In this document: positions 49,154 to 57,906 of the stretch, in pieces
How the letters are laid out: every line of letters starts with the position of its first letter
Numbering within the stretch: position 1 is the stretch's first letter
Origin: Nonomuraea sp. SYSU D8015
GTDB taxonomy: Bacteria; Actinomycetota; Actinomycetes; Streptosporangiales; Streptosporangiaceae
DNA length: 64,000 nucleotides
Assembly: GCF_008065375.1 (NCBI RefSeq)
Contig: NZ_VJYI01000006.1
Coordinates: forward strand, 186,001 to 250,000
Direction: 5' to 3'
Translations under genes and position numbers: made by a program
The notes under the pieces: model-generated
What the model was told of the DNA's origin: nothing
What the model saw: only the letters and a program-made list of their open reading frames with translations
Databases searched by the model: none

Positions 49154-51098
49154 GCAGCGGCTCGATGCCGGGCTCGCGCCCACGGAAGTTGCGGAAGGCG
49201 GTCAGCGGGTCGAGGCTCCCGCCGCGAGAGAGCAACTCGCGGCGGAAGTGGTCGCCGTTCGCCCTCGTCAGCCCGCCGTTCTCCTTGAACCACTCCACGC
49301 TCTCCGCGTCCAGCACCTCGCTCCAGATGTAGGAGTAGTAGCCGGCGCTGTAGCCGCCGGAGAAGATGTGCGCGAAGTAGTTGGTCCGGTAGCGCGGCCT
49401 GACCTGCGGCACGGCGATCTGCGCGGCCTCCAGCGCCGCAGCCTCGAACGCCTCGGCGTCGCTCACCGTCTCGCCCGGCGCCAGCTTGTGCCAGGCCCAG
49501 TCGAGCAGCGTGGCGGCGAGATATTCGACGGTCTTGAAGCCCTGGTTGAACTTCTCGGCCGCCTGCAGCTTCTCCACGAGCTCGGCCGGCATCGGCTCGC
49601 CCGTCTCGTGGTGCTTGGCGTAGTTGGCCAGGACCTCCGGCCAGGTCACCCACATCTCGTTGACCTGCGAGGGGTATTCGACGAAGTCACGCGGCACGCT
49701 GGTGCCCGACACCCGCGGGAAGCGCACCTGCGAGAACAACCCGTGCAGCGCGTGCCCGAACTCGTGGAAGGCCGTGTTGACCTCGTCGTACGTCAGCAGC
49801 GTCGGCCCCGAGGCGGGCTTGGTGACGTTGAGGTTGTTCATCACCACCGGCCGCAGCCCGAACAGGAACGACTGGTCGACCAGGCTGTTCATCCACGCCC
49901 CGCCGCGCTTGCGCTCCCTGGCGTACGGGTCGAGCAGGAACAGCCCCAGCCGGCTCCCGTCCTCCTCGAACACCTCGAACACGGTCACGTCCGGGTGGTA
50001 TCCGCTCAGGTCGGGCCGCTCGGTGAAGGTGATGCCGTAGAGCTTGGTGGCCGCGAAGAAGATGCCGTCCCGGTAGACCCGGTTGAGCTCGAAGTACGGC
50101 CGCATCACGGAGTCGTCGAAGTCGTAGCGGGCCTGGCGCACCTTCTCCGCGTAGTAAGGCCAGTCCCACGGCTCGATCGCGAACCCGGCCTGCGCGGTCA
50201 GCTCCTCGGCCTCCCGCTCGGCGTTGCGCACGGCGGGCCGGACGAGCTGGCCGAGCATCTCCTCGACCGCCTCGACGGTCTTGGCCGTCTGGTCGGCCAC
50301 CGAGTACGCGGCGTGGTTGGGGAAGCCGAGCAGCGCCGCCCGCTCGGCCCGCAGCGTCGCCATCCTCGCGGCCAGCTCGAAGTTGCCCGGCGCCCGGCCG
50401 ACGCTCAGCTCGTAGAGCCGGCGGCGCACGTCCCGGTTGGTCAGCTCGGCCAGGGCGGGCTGGGCGGTGAAGTTGAGCAGCGGCAGGACGTATTTGCCGT
50501 CCTTGCGCAGCGACTCGATCCTGGCCTCGTCGAACCCGTCGAGCTCCTTCGGGTCCTCCACCACCAGCGCCGACTCGGTCAAGGCCTTGAGCAGGCTCTG
50601 CGCGAACCCCGTGGAGAGCTTGGCCAGCTCCTCGTTGAGCTCGCGCAGCCGGGCCTGCTCCGGCTCCGACAGGTCGGCGCCGGCCCGGATGAAGTCGTCG
50701 CGGTATTTCTCCAGCAGCCAGGCCTCCTCCGGGTCTTCCGTGGTCACCAGCTTGATGCGGGACCACAGCGCCCGGTTGAGCCGGATGGCGTCGTTGTGCC
50801 TGGTCAGCTCCGGCGAGATCGTCTTCTCGATCTCCATGATCTCGTCGTTGGAGTTGGACGCGGCGATGCTGTAGAAGACCGTGGCCGTGCGATCGAGGAT
50901 CCGTCCCGACCGTTCGAGCGCGGCGATCGTGTTGTCGAAGGTCGGCGGCTCGGCGCTGCCGGCGATCGCGTCGACCTCGGCCAGTTGCTCCGCCATGCCG
51001 TGTCGGAACGCCGGCAGGTAGTGCTCCTCACGGACGTCGGCGAAGGGCGGCAACTCGTACGGCAGGGTGCTGGGGGCGAAGAACGGATTCTCGGCCAA
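49131..51098 (-). CDS. M3 family oligopeptidase
   Basis: 655 residues if started at TTG 51098, which has GGAGGAG at 8 bp; a GTG at 51155 is open in frame but lacks a ribosome site. The zinc motif is NTAFHEFGHALHGLFSQV with the downstream Glu in LVEKLQAAEKFNQGFKTVEYLA (given in part) and catalytic support YRTNYFAHIFSGGYSAGYYS. The length fits the oligopeptidase A / peptidyl-dipeptidase Dcp group. It is cytoplasmic and recycles peptides. No operon partner is evident. Confidence 0.93.
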   Translation of the reverse strand: MAENPFFAPSTLPYELPPFADVREEHYLPAFRHGMAEQLAEVDAIAGSAEPPTFDNTIAALERSGRILDRTATVFYSIAASNSNDEIMEIEKTISPELTRHNDAIRLNRALWSRIKLVTTEDPEEAWLLEKYRDDFIRAGADLSEPEQARLRELNEELAKLSTGFAQSLLKALTESALVVEDPKELDGFDEARIESLRKDGKYVLPLLNFTAQPALAELTNRDVRRRLYELSVGRAPGNFELAARMATLRAERAALLGFPNHAAYSVADQTAKTVEAVEEMLGQLVRPAVRNAEREAEELTAQAGFAIEPWDWPYYAEKVRQARYDFDDSVMRPYFELNRVYRDGIFFAATKLYGITFTERPDLSGYHPDVTVFEVFEEDGSRLGLFLLDPYARERKRGGAWMNSLVDQSFLFGLRPVVMNNLNVTKPASGPTLLTYDEVNTAFHEFGHALHGLFSQVRFPRVSGTSVPRDFVEYPSQVNEMWVTWPEVLANYAKHHETGEPMPAELVEKLQAAEKFNQGFKTVEYLAATLLDWAWHKLAPGETVSDAEAFEAAALEAAQIAVPQVRPRYRTNYFAHIFSGGYSAGYYSYIWSEVLDAESVEWFKENGGLTRANGDHFRRELLSRGGSLDPLTAFRNFRGREPGIEPLLKRRGLD

Positions 51099-51250
51099 CG
51101 CTCGGGCTCCTCCACGTGGTGTTTTGTCCCCATCAGCTTGGCACGGCGGAGACACTGGAGAGACCGGCCGGCTAATCGTTTTGGTCTTACCCCCCTAGCT
51201 GGGCTATTCTTTCGGACGTCGCCAAGCGCGCCCCGAGGGGTTCGCAGCGG

Positions 51251-51322
51251 TGGGGTATGGTGTAATTGGCAGCACGACTGATTCTGGTTCAGTTAGTCTA
51301 GGTTCGAGTCCTGGTACCCCAG
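51251..51322 (+). tRNA. tRNA-Gln (anticodon CTG)
   Basis: The acceptor stem TGGGGTA (51251-51257) pairs with TACCCCA (51315-51321). The anticodon arm ACTGA-TTCTGGT-TCAGT gives anticodon CTG, and the T loop GGTTCGAGTCC is canonical. The discriminator is G. The following bases are CA and then G, so CCA is not fully encoded. Confidence 0.95.
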
Positions 51323-51328
51323 CAGTGA

Positions 51329-51359
51329 ACGGATGTCTCCGAGCGAGACGTCCGTTTTT
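51329..51359 (+). terminator. Terminator after tRNA-Gln
   Basis: ACGGATGTCTC pairs with GAGACGTCCGT (one G-U) around a CGAGC loop, followed by TTTTC. It starts 6 bases after the tRNA, and its end touches the stop codon of the convergent hydrolase gene. Confidence 0.85.
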
Positions 51360-52282
51360 CATTTCACCAGCCGATCCAGGATTTCGGTGATCTCCCGATA
51401 GGCCTTCGGTGTCGGCGCGTGCGAGCTCTCCACCGTGAAGACCTTGAACCTGTTGCCCGGCGTCGCCGCGTCCGCCTCCCTGATCATCCGATCCTGCAAC
51501 GCCGGCGGGATCACCCGGTCCCGCGTGTGCCTGATGTACACCCTCGGCACCCGCCCCCACGCGCTCCTGCGGCCTCGCGCGTCCGCACTCGACACCTGCA
51601 GGCTCTCGTCCGGCAGCGACGTGTTGAGCATGGCGAGGAACTCGCCGTCGGTCCCCTCGGCCATGAACGCCGCCTTGGCCGCCTCGAGGAATTTCCTGTC
51701 GTTCGTCCGCCAGTTGACGCGCACCGCCTTGAGCACCCGGGGGTCGCCGACGACGCCGGACAACAGGTTGCCCACCAGGCTCGTCCTGCCCTCCGGCGTC
51801 TCCAGATACTCCGCCGGCGAACGCAGCTTCGTGCAGCAGTAGGCCGAGATGTAAACGAGCCGGTCGATCAGGTCGGGGACGGCGTCGGCCGCCTTGGTGA
51901 TCGTCGAGCCGCCCAGGCTGCCGCCCACCAGGACGACCGGCCCGTACCGCGCGACCCGGCGCACCGTGTCCACCGTGGCCTCCACGTAGTCGTCCAGCGT
52001 CACACCGGCCATCGGGGAGGGGATCGCAGCCAGCTTCGTCAGGTCCTGCGGCGCCTGGTAGGCCAGGTGGAACTGCTCCTCGGGGCCGTGCCCCGGCAGG
52101 CTCACGCCCACGGCGCGGTGGCCGCGCAGCGTCAGCTCCGGGTCGGCGGTGGCCACGCCGTTCGAGCCGGTCACGAAGACGAACGTGGTCACCTCCTTCT
52201 TGTGCCCGGCGGCGATCGAGGCGGCGCCCGCGCCGGCCACGGCGGCCATCTGGAACATGCTTCTCCGTGTCGGTCTGCTCAT
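51359..52282 (-). CDS. Secreted alpha/beta hydrolase (Tat-like signal)
   Basis: 307 residues from ATG 52282. The N-terminus MSRPTRRSMFQMAAVAGAGA resembles a twin-arginine leader (TRRSMF), with cleavage near SIAAG. The fold has the oxyanion-like TFVFVTGSNGVATADP, the nucleophile elbow VVLVGGSLGGSTITKAA (Ser), an acid in IRHTRDRVIPP and the His in TVESSHAPTPKAY. The size and sequence resemble EstC/hydroxynitrile-lyase-type esterases. The substrate is unknown. No ribosome site is visible at 52282, so the start is moderately certain. Confidence 0.83.
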   Translation of the reverse strand: MSRPTRRSMFQMAAVAGAGAASIAAGHKKEVTTFVFVTGSNGVATADPELTLRGHRAVGVSLPGHGPEEQFHLAYQAPQDLTKLAAIPSPMAGVTLDDYVEATVDTVRRVARYGPVVLVGGSLGGSTITKAADAVPDLIDRLVYISAYCCTKLRSPAEYLETPEGRTSLVGNLLSGVVGDPRVLKAVRVNWRTNDRKFLEAAKAAFMAEGTDGEFLAMLNTSLPDESLQVSSADARGRRSAWGRVPRVYIRHTRDRVIPPALQDRMIREADAATPGNRFKVFTVESSHAPTPKAYREITEILDRLVK

Positions 52283-52391
52283 AAGTCGATGTTCGCCCAG
52301 GTCAGCCGAGGTCCACATCGTCCGGGCGGCGCTACGTGCGGTGGATGCCGGACATCCACCGATCGGTTGATGTCATGCCAGTCTGGACCTC

Positions 52392-53849
52392 ATGAGCTGG
52401 TTCGACGGGCGCGAGCGCTGGGCGTACCTGGGGCTCGCGTACGCACTGCTCGCGGCCTCCGCGGTCGGCGCTGCCCTCCTGGACGTGCCCGACGGCGGCC
52501 CGTCCGCCCTGCGCGCACTGCTGGACCCACTCACTACGCGGCTGTCCGGACTTCTCGGCACCGGATCACCCGCCGACTCCGCCGACCGCGCAAGCCTGCC
52601 CTGGCCCGCCCTCACCGTGGCCGCCGCGCTGTGGCTCGCTCCCATCGCCTGGCTCCACCCTCGCCGTGATGCCTTGCGCGCCCCCGTCATCGGCCACTAC
52701 CTCGTCCTCATCGCCCTCGCCGGAGCCCTCGCCGCCGAGAACGCCGCCTTCACCGTCTTCGCCTCGGTCGGCTACCCGCTCGCCATCTCCCTGCTCCCCG
52801 CCCGGCTGATCATGGCCGGGGTGACGCTCACCGCCACCGTCAACGTGGCCGCCCAGGCGAGTCCAGGGGACCAGCCGGCCCTGCTCGCCGTGATCGCCGG
52901 CGTCGCCGTCCCGCTGGTCCTGGCCGGCTGGTACGTCTCCGCCGAGCACGACAAGCGCCGCCGCCTCGTCGAGCGGCTGAGGGCCGCCATGGACGAGAAC
53001 GCCGACCTGCACGCCAGGCTCATCGACCAGGCCAGGCGGGCGGGCGTGCTGGACGAGCGGCACCGGATGGCCGGCGAGATCCACGACACGGTGGCGCAGG
53101 ACCTCGTCGCCCTGATGGGCCAGCTCGACGCCGCCCGCCGCGCCGTCCAGGATCCCGCCCGCCTCCGCCATCTCGACCAGGCGGCCGAGCTCGCCCGCCG
53201 CGGTCTGGCGGAGGCCCGCAGATCCGTACGCGCGCTGGGTCCCGAGCCGCTGGAGGACGCGCGGCTGCCGGAGGCGCTCGGCCGCATGGCCGCATCCTGG
53301 TCGCGGACGTCGGGCGTGGAGCTGGCCTTCGAGGTCACCGGCACGCCCGTCGCCCTGTCCACCGACGTCGAGGCCACCCTGTTCCGCATCGCTCAGGAGG
53401 CACTGGCGAACGTCGCCAAGCACGCCAGAGCCACCAGGACGGGCCTCACCCTGTCGTACACGGACGAACTCATCCTTCTCGACATCCGCGACGACGGAGC
53501 CGGCTTCGGCCCGCACACGCCCACTGACGGCTTCGGCCTGGACGGGATGCGCCAACGCGCCCGCGCCGTCGGCGGCACCCTGGAAATCGAATCCGAGCCC
53601 GGCCACGGCACGTCCATCGCCGCCACCGTCCCCGCCATCCCCCTTCCCTCCCACCCCGCCATCCCCCTTCCCTCCCACCCCGCCATCCCCCTTCCCTCCC
53701 ACCCCGACCACCCCCGCGCCGAGCCCGACGACACCACCCCCCTCCAGGGCCGGCCCGTCACCCGCGCCGAGCCCGACGACACCACCCACCCCGAGGGCCG
53801 GCCGCAACGCCACCCCCCGCCCCGAGGGCCGACCGGACACTCGCGCTGA
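52392..53849 (+). CDS. NarL-type sensor histidine kinase
   Basis: 485 residues. Several N-terminal membrane helices (about 10-190) precede a HisKA_3 dimerisation domain with the phospho-His in RHRMAGEIHDTVAQDLVALM, followed by the HATPase_c domain (ATLFRIAQEALANVAKHARA, IRDDGAGFG, GFGLDGMRQRARAVGGTL). After the ATPase fold (about 415) the protein carries a Pro-rich tail that contains three exact AIPLPSHP repeats and then PRAEPDDTT twice. It pairs with the regulator at 54300, separated by an unusual 450-bp gap. Confidence 0.92.
   Translation: MSWFDGRERWAYLGLAYALLAASAVGAALLDVPDGGPSALRALLDPLTTRLSGLLGTGSPADSADRASLPWPALTVAAALWLAPIAWLHPRRDALRAPVIGHYLVLIALAGALAAENAAFTVFASVGYPLAISLLPARLIMAGVTLTATVNVAAQASPGDQPALLAVIAGVAVPLVLAGWYVSAEHDKRRRLVERLRAAMDENADLHARLIDQARRAGVLDERHRMAGEIHDTVAQDLVALMGQLDAARRAVQDPARLRHLDQAAELARRGLAEARRSVRALGPEPLEDARLPEALGRMAASWSRTSGVELAFEVTGTPVALSTDVEATLFRIAQEALANVAKHARATRTGLTLSYTDELILLDIRDDGAGFGPHTPTDGFGLDGMRQRARAVGGTLEIESEPGHGTSIAATVPAIPLPSHPAIPLPSHPAIPLPSHPDHPRAEPDDTTPLQGRPVTRAEPDDTTHPEGRPQRHPPPRGPTGHSR
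53631..53702 (+). repeat. Three 24-bp tandem repeats in the kinase tail
   Basis: The unit starting CCCGCCATCCCCCTTCCC (24 bp) occurs three times without a mismatch and encodes the octapeptide PAIPLPSH. The unit length keeps the frame. It is followed by a second duplicated motif (GAGCCCGACGACACCACC at about 53719 and 53767), so the kinase 3' end has grown by local duplication. Confidence 0.95.
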
Positions 53850-54299
53850 GTGACACCGCTCGCCCAGCGGACCGCCCGCTCCTCGCGGGAGGTAGGCGAG
53901 GCCGCTCACGCGGAGATCGGCGCGGTCGCCCGCGCGGAGGGCGGTGACGCGCCCGCCCCGAGGGCCAGTCCGCCACCCGTGCGCCACGGGCGGTGAGGCC
54001 GCTCGCCCGGCGGGCCGCTCCAGGCTTCGGGGGGAGGCCGGCGAGGCGACGGGCGCGGACGGCTGCCACCGCTGGCCGGGCGGAGGGCGGCGATGCCACT
54101 GGCTCGCCGGGCCGAGCGGCCACGCGCCCTGAAAGCGGCGACGCCGGGCGACCGGCGGGCTCGCCCGTCTCTCGCGTGGAAGGGAGGGCATACCACCCGT
54201 CCGGTGGGCCGTTACTCCGCTCCAGCGGAGGGCTCCGGTGCCGGGCGGGCGGTCGAGGATGGGGATCGGTGAGACGATGACCTTGGGAAGGGGAGACCG
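53850..54299. other. Gene-free, GC-saturated gap between kinase and regulator
   Basis: I see no gene on either strand. The stretch is extremely GC-rich and built from short degenerate motifs (GAGGCCGCTC near 53897 and 53996, GCGGAGGGCGG near 53933 and 54078, and several CGCCCG/CGGGCG dyads). Open frames here are composition artefacts without ribosome sites. It may be an expanded remnant of the repetitive kinase tail. The regulator's own promoter should lie near 54200-54290. Confidence 0.5.
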
Positions 54300-54914
54300 A
54301 TGACGGTGCGGGTGCTGATCGCGGACGATCACCCGATCGTGCGCGACGGACTGCGTGCGGCCCTCGACGCCGAGGCCGACCTGGAGGTCGTCGGGGAGGC
54401 GGCCGACGGCGAGCAGGCCGTGGCCCTGGCACACGACCTCCGCCCCGACGTCGTCCTCATGGATCTGCGCATGCCCGGCGTGGACGGGGTCACCGCCATC
54501 CGGCGGCTCGGCGGCACGGGCCCGCGGGTGCTGGTGCTGACCACGTTCGACACCGACGTCCTCCCGGCGCTGGAGGCCGGCGCCAGCGGTTACCTGCTCA
54601 AGGACGCCCCGCCCGAGGAGCTGGTCCGCGCCGTCAGAGCCACCCACAGAGGCGAGACCGTGCTCGCCCCCGCCGCGGCAGGCCGCCTGGCCGAGTCCGT
54701 CCGCCGGCCCGCCAGAGGCACGCTGAGCAAGCGGGAGCTGGAGGTGCTGCGACTGATCGCCGAGGGTGCGACCAACAAGGAGGCGGCGGCCAGGCTGTTC
54801 ATCAGCGAGGCCAGCGTCAAGACCCACCTGTTGCACATCTACGCCAAGCTCGACGTCCGCGACCGCGCCGCCGCCGTGGGCGAGGCCTACCGTCGCGGCC
54901 TCCTCACCACCTGA
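54300..54914 (+). CDS. NarL/FixJ family response regulator
   Basis: 204 residues. The receiver domain has VLIADDHPIVRDGL, phospho-acceptor Asp in VVLMDLRMPGVDG, the switch Thr in VLVLTTFDTD and Lys in YLLKDAPPEEL. A LuxR-type helix-turn-helix ends the protein (LSKRELEVLRLIAEGATNKE, AARLFISEASVKTHLLHIYA). AAGGGGAGA precedes the ATG. It is the partner of the kinase at 52392; the signal is unknown. The next gene starts 2 bp after the stop. Confidence 0.95.
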   Translation: MTVRVLIADDHPIVRDGLRAALDAEADLEVVGEAADGEQAVALAHDLRPDVVLMDLRMPGVDGVTAIRRLGGTGPRVLVLTTFDTDVLPALEAGASGYLLKDAPPEELVRAVRATHRGETVLAPAAAGRLAESVRRPARGTLSKRELEVLRLIAEGATNKEAAARLFISEASVKTHLLHIYAKLDVRDRAAAVGEAYRRGLLTT

Positions 54915-54916
54915 CC

Positions 54917-55495
54917 ATGGACGAGTTCCGCATGCGCCCGGGCGGCTTCCCGCGCTTCGCCGCCCCGTTCATCGCCCCGCTGGCACTCTTCTTCGTCGTC
55001 TGCCTCCTCCTGGGAGCGATCTTCACCGGCAGCACCGCGCTCGGCGCCGTCGTCGGCGCGCTCGCCACCGCCGCCCTGCTCACCGTCCTCGCCGCCAAGC
55101 ACCGCCGCCTGACCTCGGGCACCGTCGTCCGCTTCTCCGCCGACGGCGTGGAGCTGACCGACGCGCATGGGTTCCGCGTCCGCCTGCGCTGGCCCGACAT
55201 CACCAGGGTCGACGCCGTGGACACCCGGCTGGCCGACCCGCGCTCGATCGGCCGCCCCGGCGGCGTACGGGTGCGGGTCCAGCCTCTGCGGTCGGTCGGG
55301 CTCGTGGGCTGGGGCGAGCGTACGGTGCCGGCCGGCGTGCCCCGCTGGGTACGCGACCGCCTGGCCCGCGTCCCGGTGGACCCCGCCACGGGCCGCCCGG
55401 AGGTCGCGATCCCGCTGAGCGAGTTCGACGTCCGGTGGGAGAGCGGCCCCATGGGCGCCTGGGTACGTCACCACAGGCCCGATCTGATGGGCTGA
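54917..55495 (+). CDS. PH-like membrane protein of unknown function
   Basis: 192 residues. Two adjacent hydrophobic helices near the N-terminus (APFIAPLALFFVVCLLLGAI and ALGAVVGALATAALLTVLAA) precede a small beta-rich domain (GTVVRFSADGVELTDAHGFR, VRLRWPDITRVDAV) that resembles the PH/YdbS-like fold of actinobacterial membrane proteins. It follows the response regulator by 2 bp and is likely in its operon. No catalytic residues stand out. Confidence 0.75.
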   Translation: MDEFRMRPGGFPRFAAPFIAPLALFFVVCLLLGAIFTGSTALGAVVGALATAALLTVLAAKHRRLTSGTVVRFSADGVELTDAHGFRVRLRWPDITRVDAVDTRLADPRSIGRPGGVRVRVQPLRSVGLVGWGERTVPAGVPRWVRDRLARVPVDPATGRPEVAIPLSEFDVRWESGPMGAWVRHHRPDLMG

Positions 55496-55578
55496 TAAGC
55501 GGTTTGGAGTGGTCTCCGGGGTGCGGTAGAGTTACGTGCGTCGCCGGGGGAGCCCCCGGCACACCAGCTTGTGGACAG

Positions 55579-55651
55579 GGTCCCGTCGTCTAGTGGCCCA
55601 GGACGCCGCCCTCTCAAGGCGGTAGCGCCGGTTCGAATCCGGTCGGGACTA
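55579..55651 (+). tRNA. tRNA-Glu (anticodon CTC), copy 1
   Basis: Acceptor GGTCCCG (55579-55585) pairs with CGGGACT, the anticodon arm CCGCC-CTCTCAA-GGCGG gives anticodon CTC, and the T arm is GCCGG-TTCGAAT-CCGGT. The discriminator A (55651) is followed by CCA, so this copy encodes its own 3' CCA. Confidence 0.95.
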
Positions 55652-55672
55652 CCACTGTCACAAGTGCGCGAA

Positions 55673-55745
55673 GGTCCCGTCGTCTAGTGGCCCAGGACGC
55701 CGCCCTCTCAAGGCGGTAGCGCCGGTTCGAATCCGGTCGGGACTA
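55673..55745 (+). tRNA. tRNA-Glu (anticodon CTC), copy 2
   Basis: All 73 bases are identical to copy 1, 21 bp further on. Here the discriminator A is followed by CGT, so CCA must be added enzymatically. The short spacer suggests one precursor transcript for both. Confidence 0.95.
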
Positions 55746-56120
55746 CGTCTGCATCACACTCGCTCCGGCGCCCACAGCCCGGAGCGTTTCGCTTTTTCCG
55801 GCGGTCCACGCCTCTCCCGGTCCGCTTCTTCTCGGTTCCCGGCGGTCCACGACTCTCACGCGGGCGGCCCACAGCGCGCACGTAACGGCGCCCGCCCCGC
55901 GAACCGGAGGAGCGTTCCCCTGGAGGGAGCCCGGCCCCGTACGGCGTTTGGACCCTCCCGTGCGAAGCCGTAAAAGAAACAAATGAGACCTTCGCCACGG
56001 ACGGCGGGGGAGGGTCGACGAAACGGCGGCCGAGAACGCGAAAAGCCCCCGCCACATGCGGCGGGGGCCTCCAGCGGGGAACGCGCGCCGCCAGAGCGGG
56101 CCCGGCCCGGCGAGCGGCGG
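55746..56120. other. Gap after the tRNA-Glu genes
   Basis: No gene is supported in these 375 bases. Frames open on the minus strand run into the tRNA and have no ribosome site. The only clear element is the terminator of the minus-strand gene at 56041-56068. A comparatively AT-containing stretch (AAAGAAACAAATGAG, 55973-55987) may be the tRNA transcript end. Confidence 0.5.
56041..56068 (-). terminator. Terminator of the acidic HEAT-like protein gene
   Basis: Read on the minus strand, GCCCCCGCC and GGCGGGGGC form a 9-bp stem with a 6-nt loop, followed by TTTT (AAAA at 56041-56044). It lies 53 bases beyond the stop at 56121. Confidence 0.75.
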
Positions 56121-57848
56121 TTACACCGAGCTCGCCGAGCGGGCCTTGTAGAGCGCCCGCCGGGCCGCCTTGGCCACCTGCTTGTCCGGATGCACCTGCG
56201 AGATGAGATCCAGCAGCTCCTCCACGTGCGCGTGCGGGATCTTCCAGATCACCTCCAGCAGGTTGTTGACCATCTCAGGCCCGATGTCCTGCAGGCTGCT
56301 CACGAACTCCGACCGCCCCAGCCCCGCCGAGATGGTCCACATGTCGAGGATCAACCAGTGCGTGTCGTCCGGCGTCGGCTCGGGCGCCCCCTCAACCCCG
56401 AGCTGGCTCAGGTGCGTGGCCGCGTACGGCCGCAGCGACGGCTGCTTGAGCGCGGCCTGCCAGGCCGGGATCGCGGCCTCGCCGAGCGTGCCGACCACGC
56501 TGGCGGCCTGCACCCTGATGAGCGCGTCGTTGTCGTCCTCGGCCGCCGCCTCCAGCAGCTCCTCGGCGGCCTTGCCTGGCTCGCGCAGCCGCATCCAGGC
56601 CGCGAACTCGGCGTCGGCCTCGTCCTCGGGCAGCTCCGCGCTGAGCGCGAGCAGCTCGTGGGCGCTCATGGACTCGATCGCGGGCCGCGCGTCCACCTCG
56701 ATGTCGGCGTCGTCCACCAGGTGGACGACGCCCTCGGTGCCGAGCGGCGTGAGGCTGAGCGTGCGGCCCTGGAGCTCGACCATGCCGTAGCCGCTGAGCC
56801 AGTCGATCGCGGGCGCCAGCGGGTCGCCCGCCGCCTCCCACGCGTCCGCGCCCAGCTCCTCGTCGAGGTCGGCGGCGGCCTCGGCGAGCTCCTGCGCCAG
56901 CTCGTCGAGGTCGCGCGAGCCGCCCGCGAGCAGCAGGCGGACCAGCACGCCGCGGGTCAGGCCCGTGAGTGCCATGGTCAGATCGTCGTCGGGCAGCTCG
57001 GGGTCGCCGTAGTCGACCGAGTGGAGCCCGAGCATCCACGCGTCGAGCACGTCCTCGTCGTCGTCGAACGGCCACTCCGCGGTGTCGTCCTGCACCGTCA
57101 CCGTGTTGCCCTCGCCCGGCTCGAGGAACTCGAGGTCGACGGCGAGGTTCCAGATGTTCCAGAGCTGCGGGACCGCCTCGGCGATCGGGCCGTCGGTCTC
57201 CGGCCTGGGCAGCCCGACGGCCGCCAGCGCCTCCTCCACCTCGGCGTCGCTGAGCAGCGTCTCCTCGCCCACCCGGCGGCCTGACCCCACCCACAGGGCG
57301 AGGTCGCGGGCCTTGGCGATGAGCGGCGCCCGGCGGGCGGCCTCGGCCAGCTCGGAGTCGGGCCGCAGCCTGATCGTGTCGAGCTCGGCCAGCTCGTCGG
57401 CGAACTGCTCGAAGTCGCCGAGGTCGCCGGCCTCCTCTCCCTCGTCACCGTCGTCGCCCTCGGTGTCGTCGAGGAGCTCCTCCATGAGGTCGACGAACTC
57501 GTCCTCGACGTCGTCGAGCTCGGCCTGCAGATCGGCGAGGGAGTCGGAGCGCTTGGTCAGCCTGCCGGTCTGCGAGAGGAACGTGAGGTACGCGTCCACG
57601 GCCGGGAGCATCCCGTCGGCTGCGGCGTCGGGGTCCTCCACGACCTTGGGCATGCGGTCGAGCAGCAGGTTGCGCAGGTCAGCGCGCTTCCAGGTGCCGA
57701 GGTCCTGCGAGAAGGCGAGCCGGTGCCACAGTGCGGCAGGCCCCACGAGCTCGGGGTCGCTTTCGGGCGCGTTGGTACGTGCCCACATGATGAACTCTTC
57801 GAGCAGGGGTCGCAGCTCAGTGGCGGCTACCTCGATGCGATCTGTCAC
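56121..57848 (-). CDS. Conserved acidic protein with HEAT-like C-terminus
   Basis: 575 residues, strongly acidic, with a pure Asp/Glu patch at about 125-142 (DDTEGDDGDEGEE). The N-terminal part (RPLLEEFIMWARTN, GTWKRADLRNLLLDRMPKVV) and the helical repeats near the end (ALIRVQAASVVGTLGEAAIP, EMVNNLLEVIWKIPHAHVEE) suggest an alpha-solenoid. No catalytic motif is visible. A protein of this type next to ndgR-leuCD is a common arrangement in actinomycetes, from memory. It is separated from ndgR by 58 bp on the same strand and may be its co-transcript. Confidence 0.78.
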   Translation of the reverse strand: MTDRIEVAATELRPLLEEFIMWARTNAPESDPELVGPAALWHRLAFSQDLGTWKRADLRNLLLDRMPKVVEDPDAAADGMLPAVDAYLTFLSQTGRLTKRSDSLADLQAELDDVEDEFVDLMEELLDDTEGDDGDEGEEAGDLGDFEQFADELAELDTIRLRPDSELAEAARRAPLIAKARDLALWVGSGRRVGEETLLSDAEVEEALAAVGLPRPETDGPIAEAVPQLWNIWNLAVDLEFLEPGEGNTVTVQDDTAEWPFDDDEDVLDAWMLGLHSVDYGDPELPDDDLTMALTGLTRGVLVRLLLAGGSRDLDELAQELAEAAADLDEELGADAWEAAGDPLAPAIDWLSGYGMVELQGRTLSLTPLGTEGVVHLVDDADIEVDARPAIESMSAHELLALSAELPEDEADAEFAAWMRLREPGKAAEELLEAAAEDDNDALIRVQAASVVGTLGEAAIPAWQAALKQPSLRPYAATHLSQLGVEGAPEPTPDDTHWLILDMWTISAGLGRSEFVSSLQDIGPEMVNNLLEVIWKIPHAHVEELLDLISQVHPDKQVAKAARRALYKARSASSV

Positions 57849-57906
57849 GCACTCAGGCTAGTGCGCCCGCGAGGTGGTCGGCTCCCGAAATACAGCCTTT
57901 TCCTGA

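Noticed and set aside
53631..53702. CRISPR-like repeats
   Set aside because: The units are direct tandem copies without spacers and lie inside a coding region; the same holds for 25081-25200.
53944..54280. Short frames in the kinase-regulator gap
   Set aside because: All are products of GC composition, without ribosome sites or recognisable sequence.
55708..56055. Minus-strand frames ending in the tRNA-Glu copy 2 region
   Set aside because: They overlap a tRNA gene, have no ribosome site and run through the terminator at 56041-56068.
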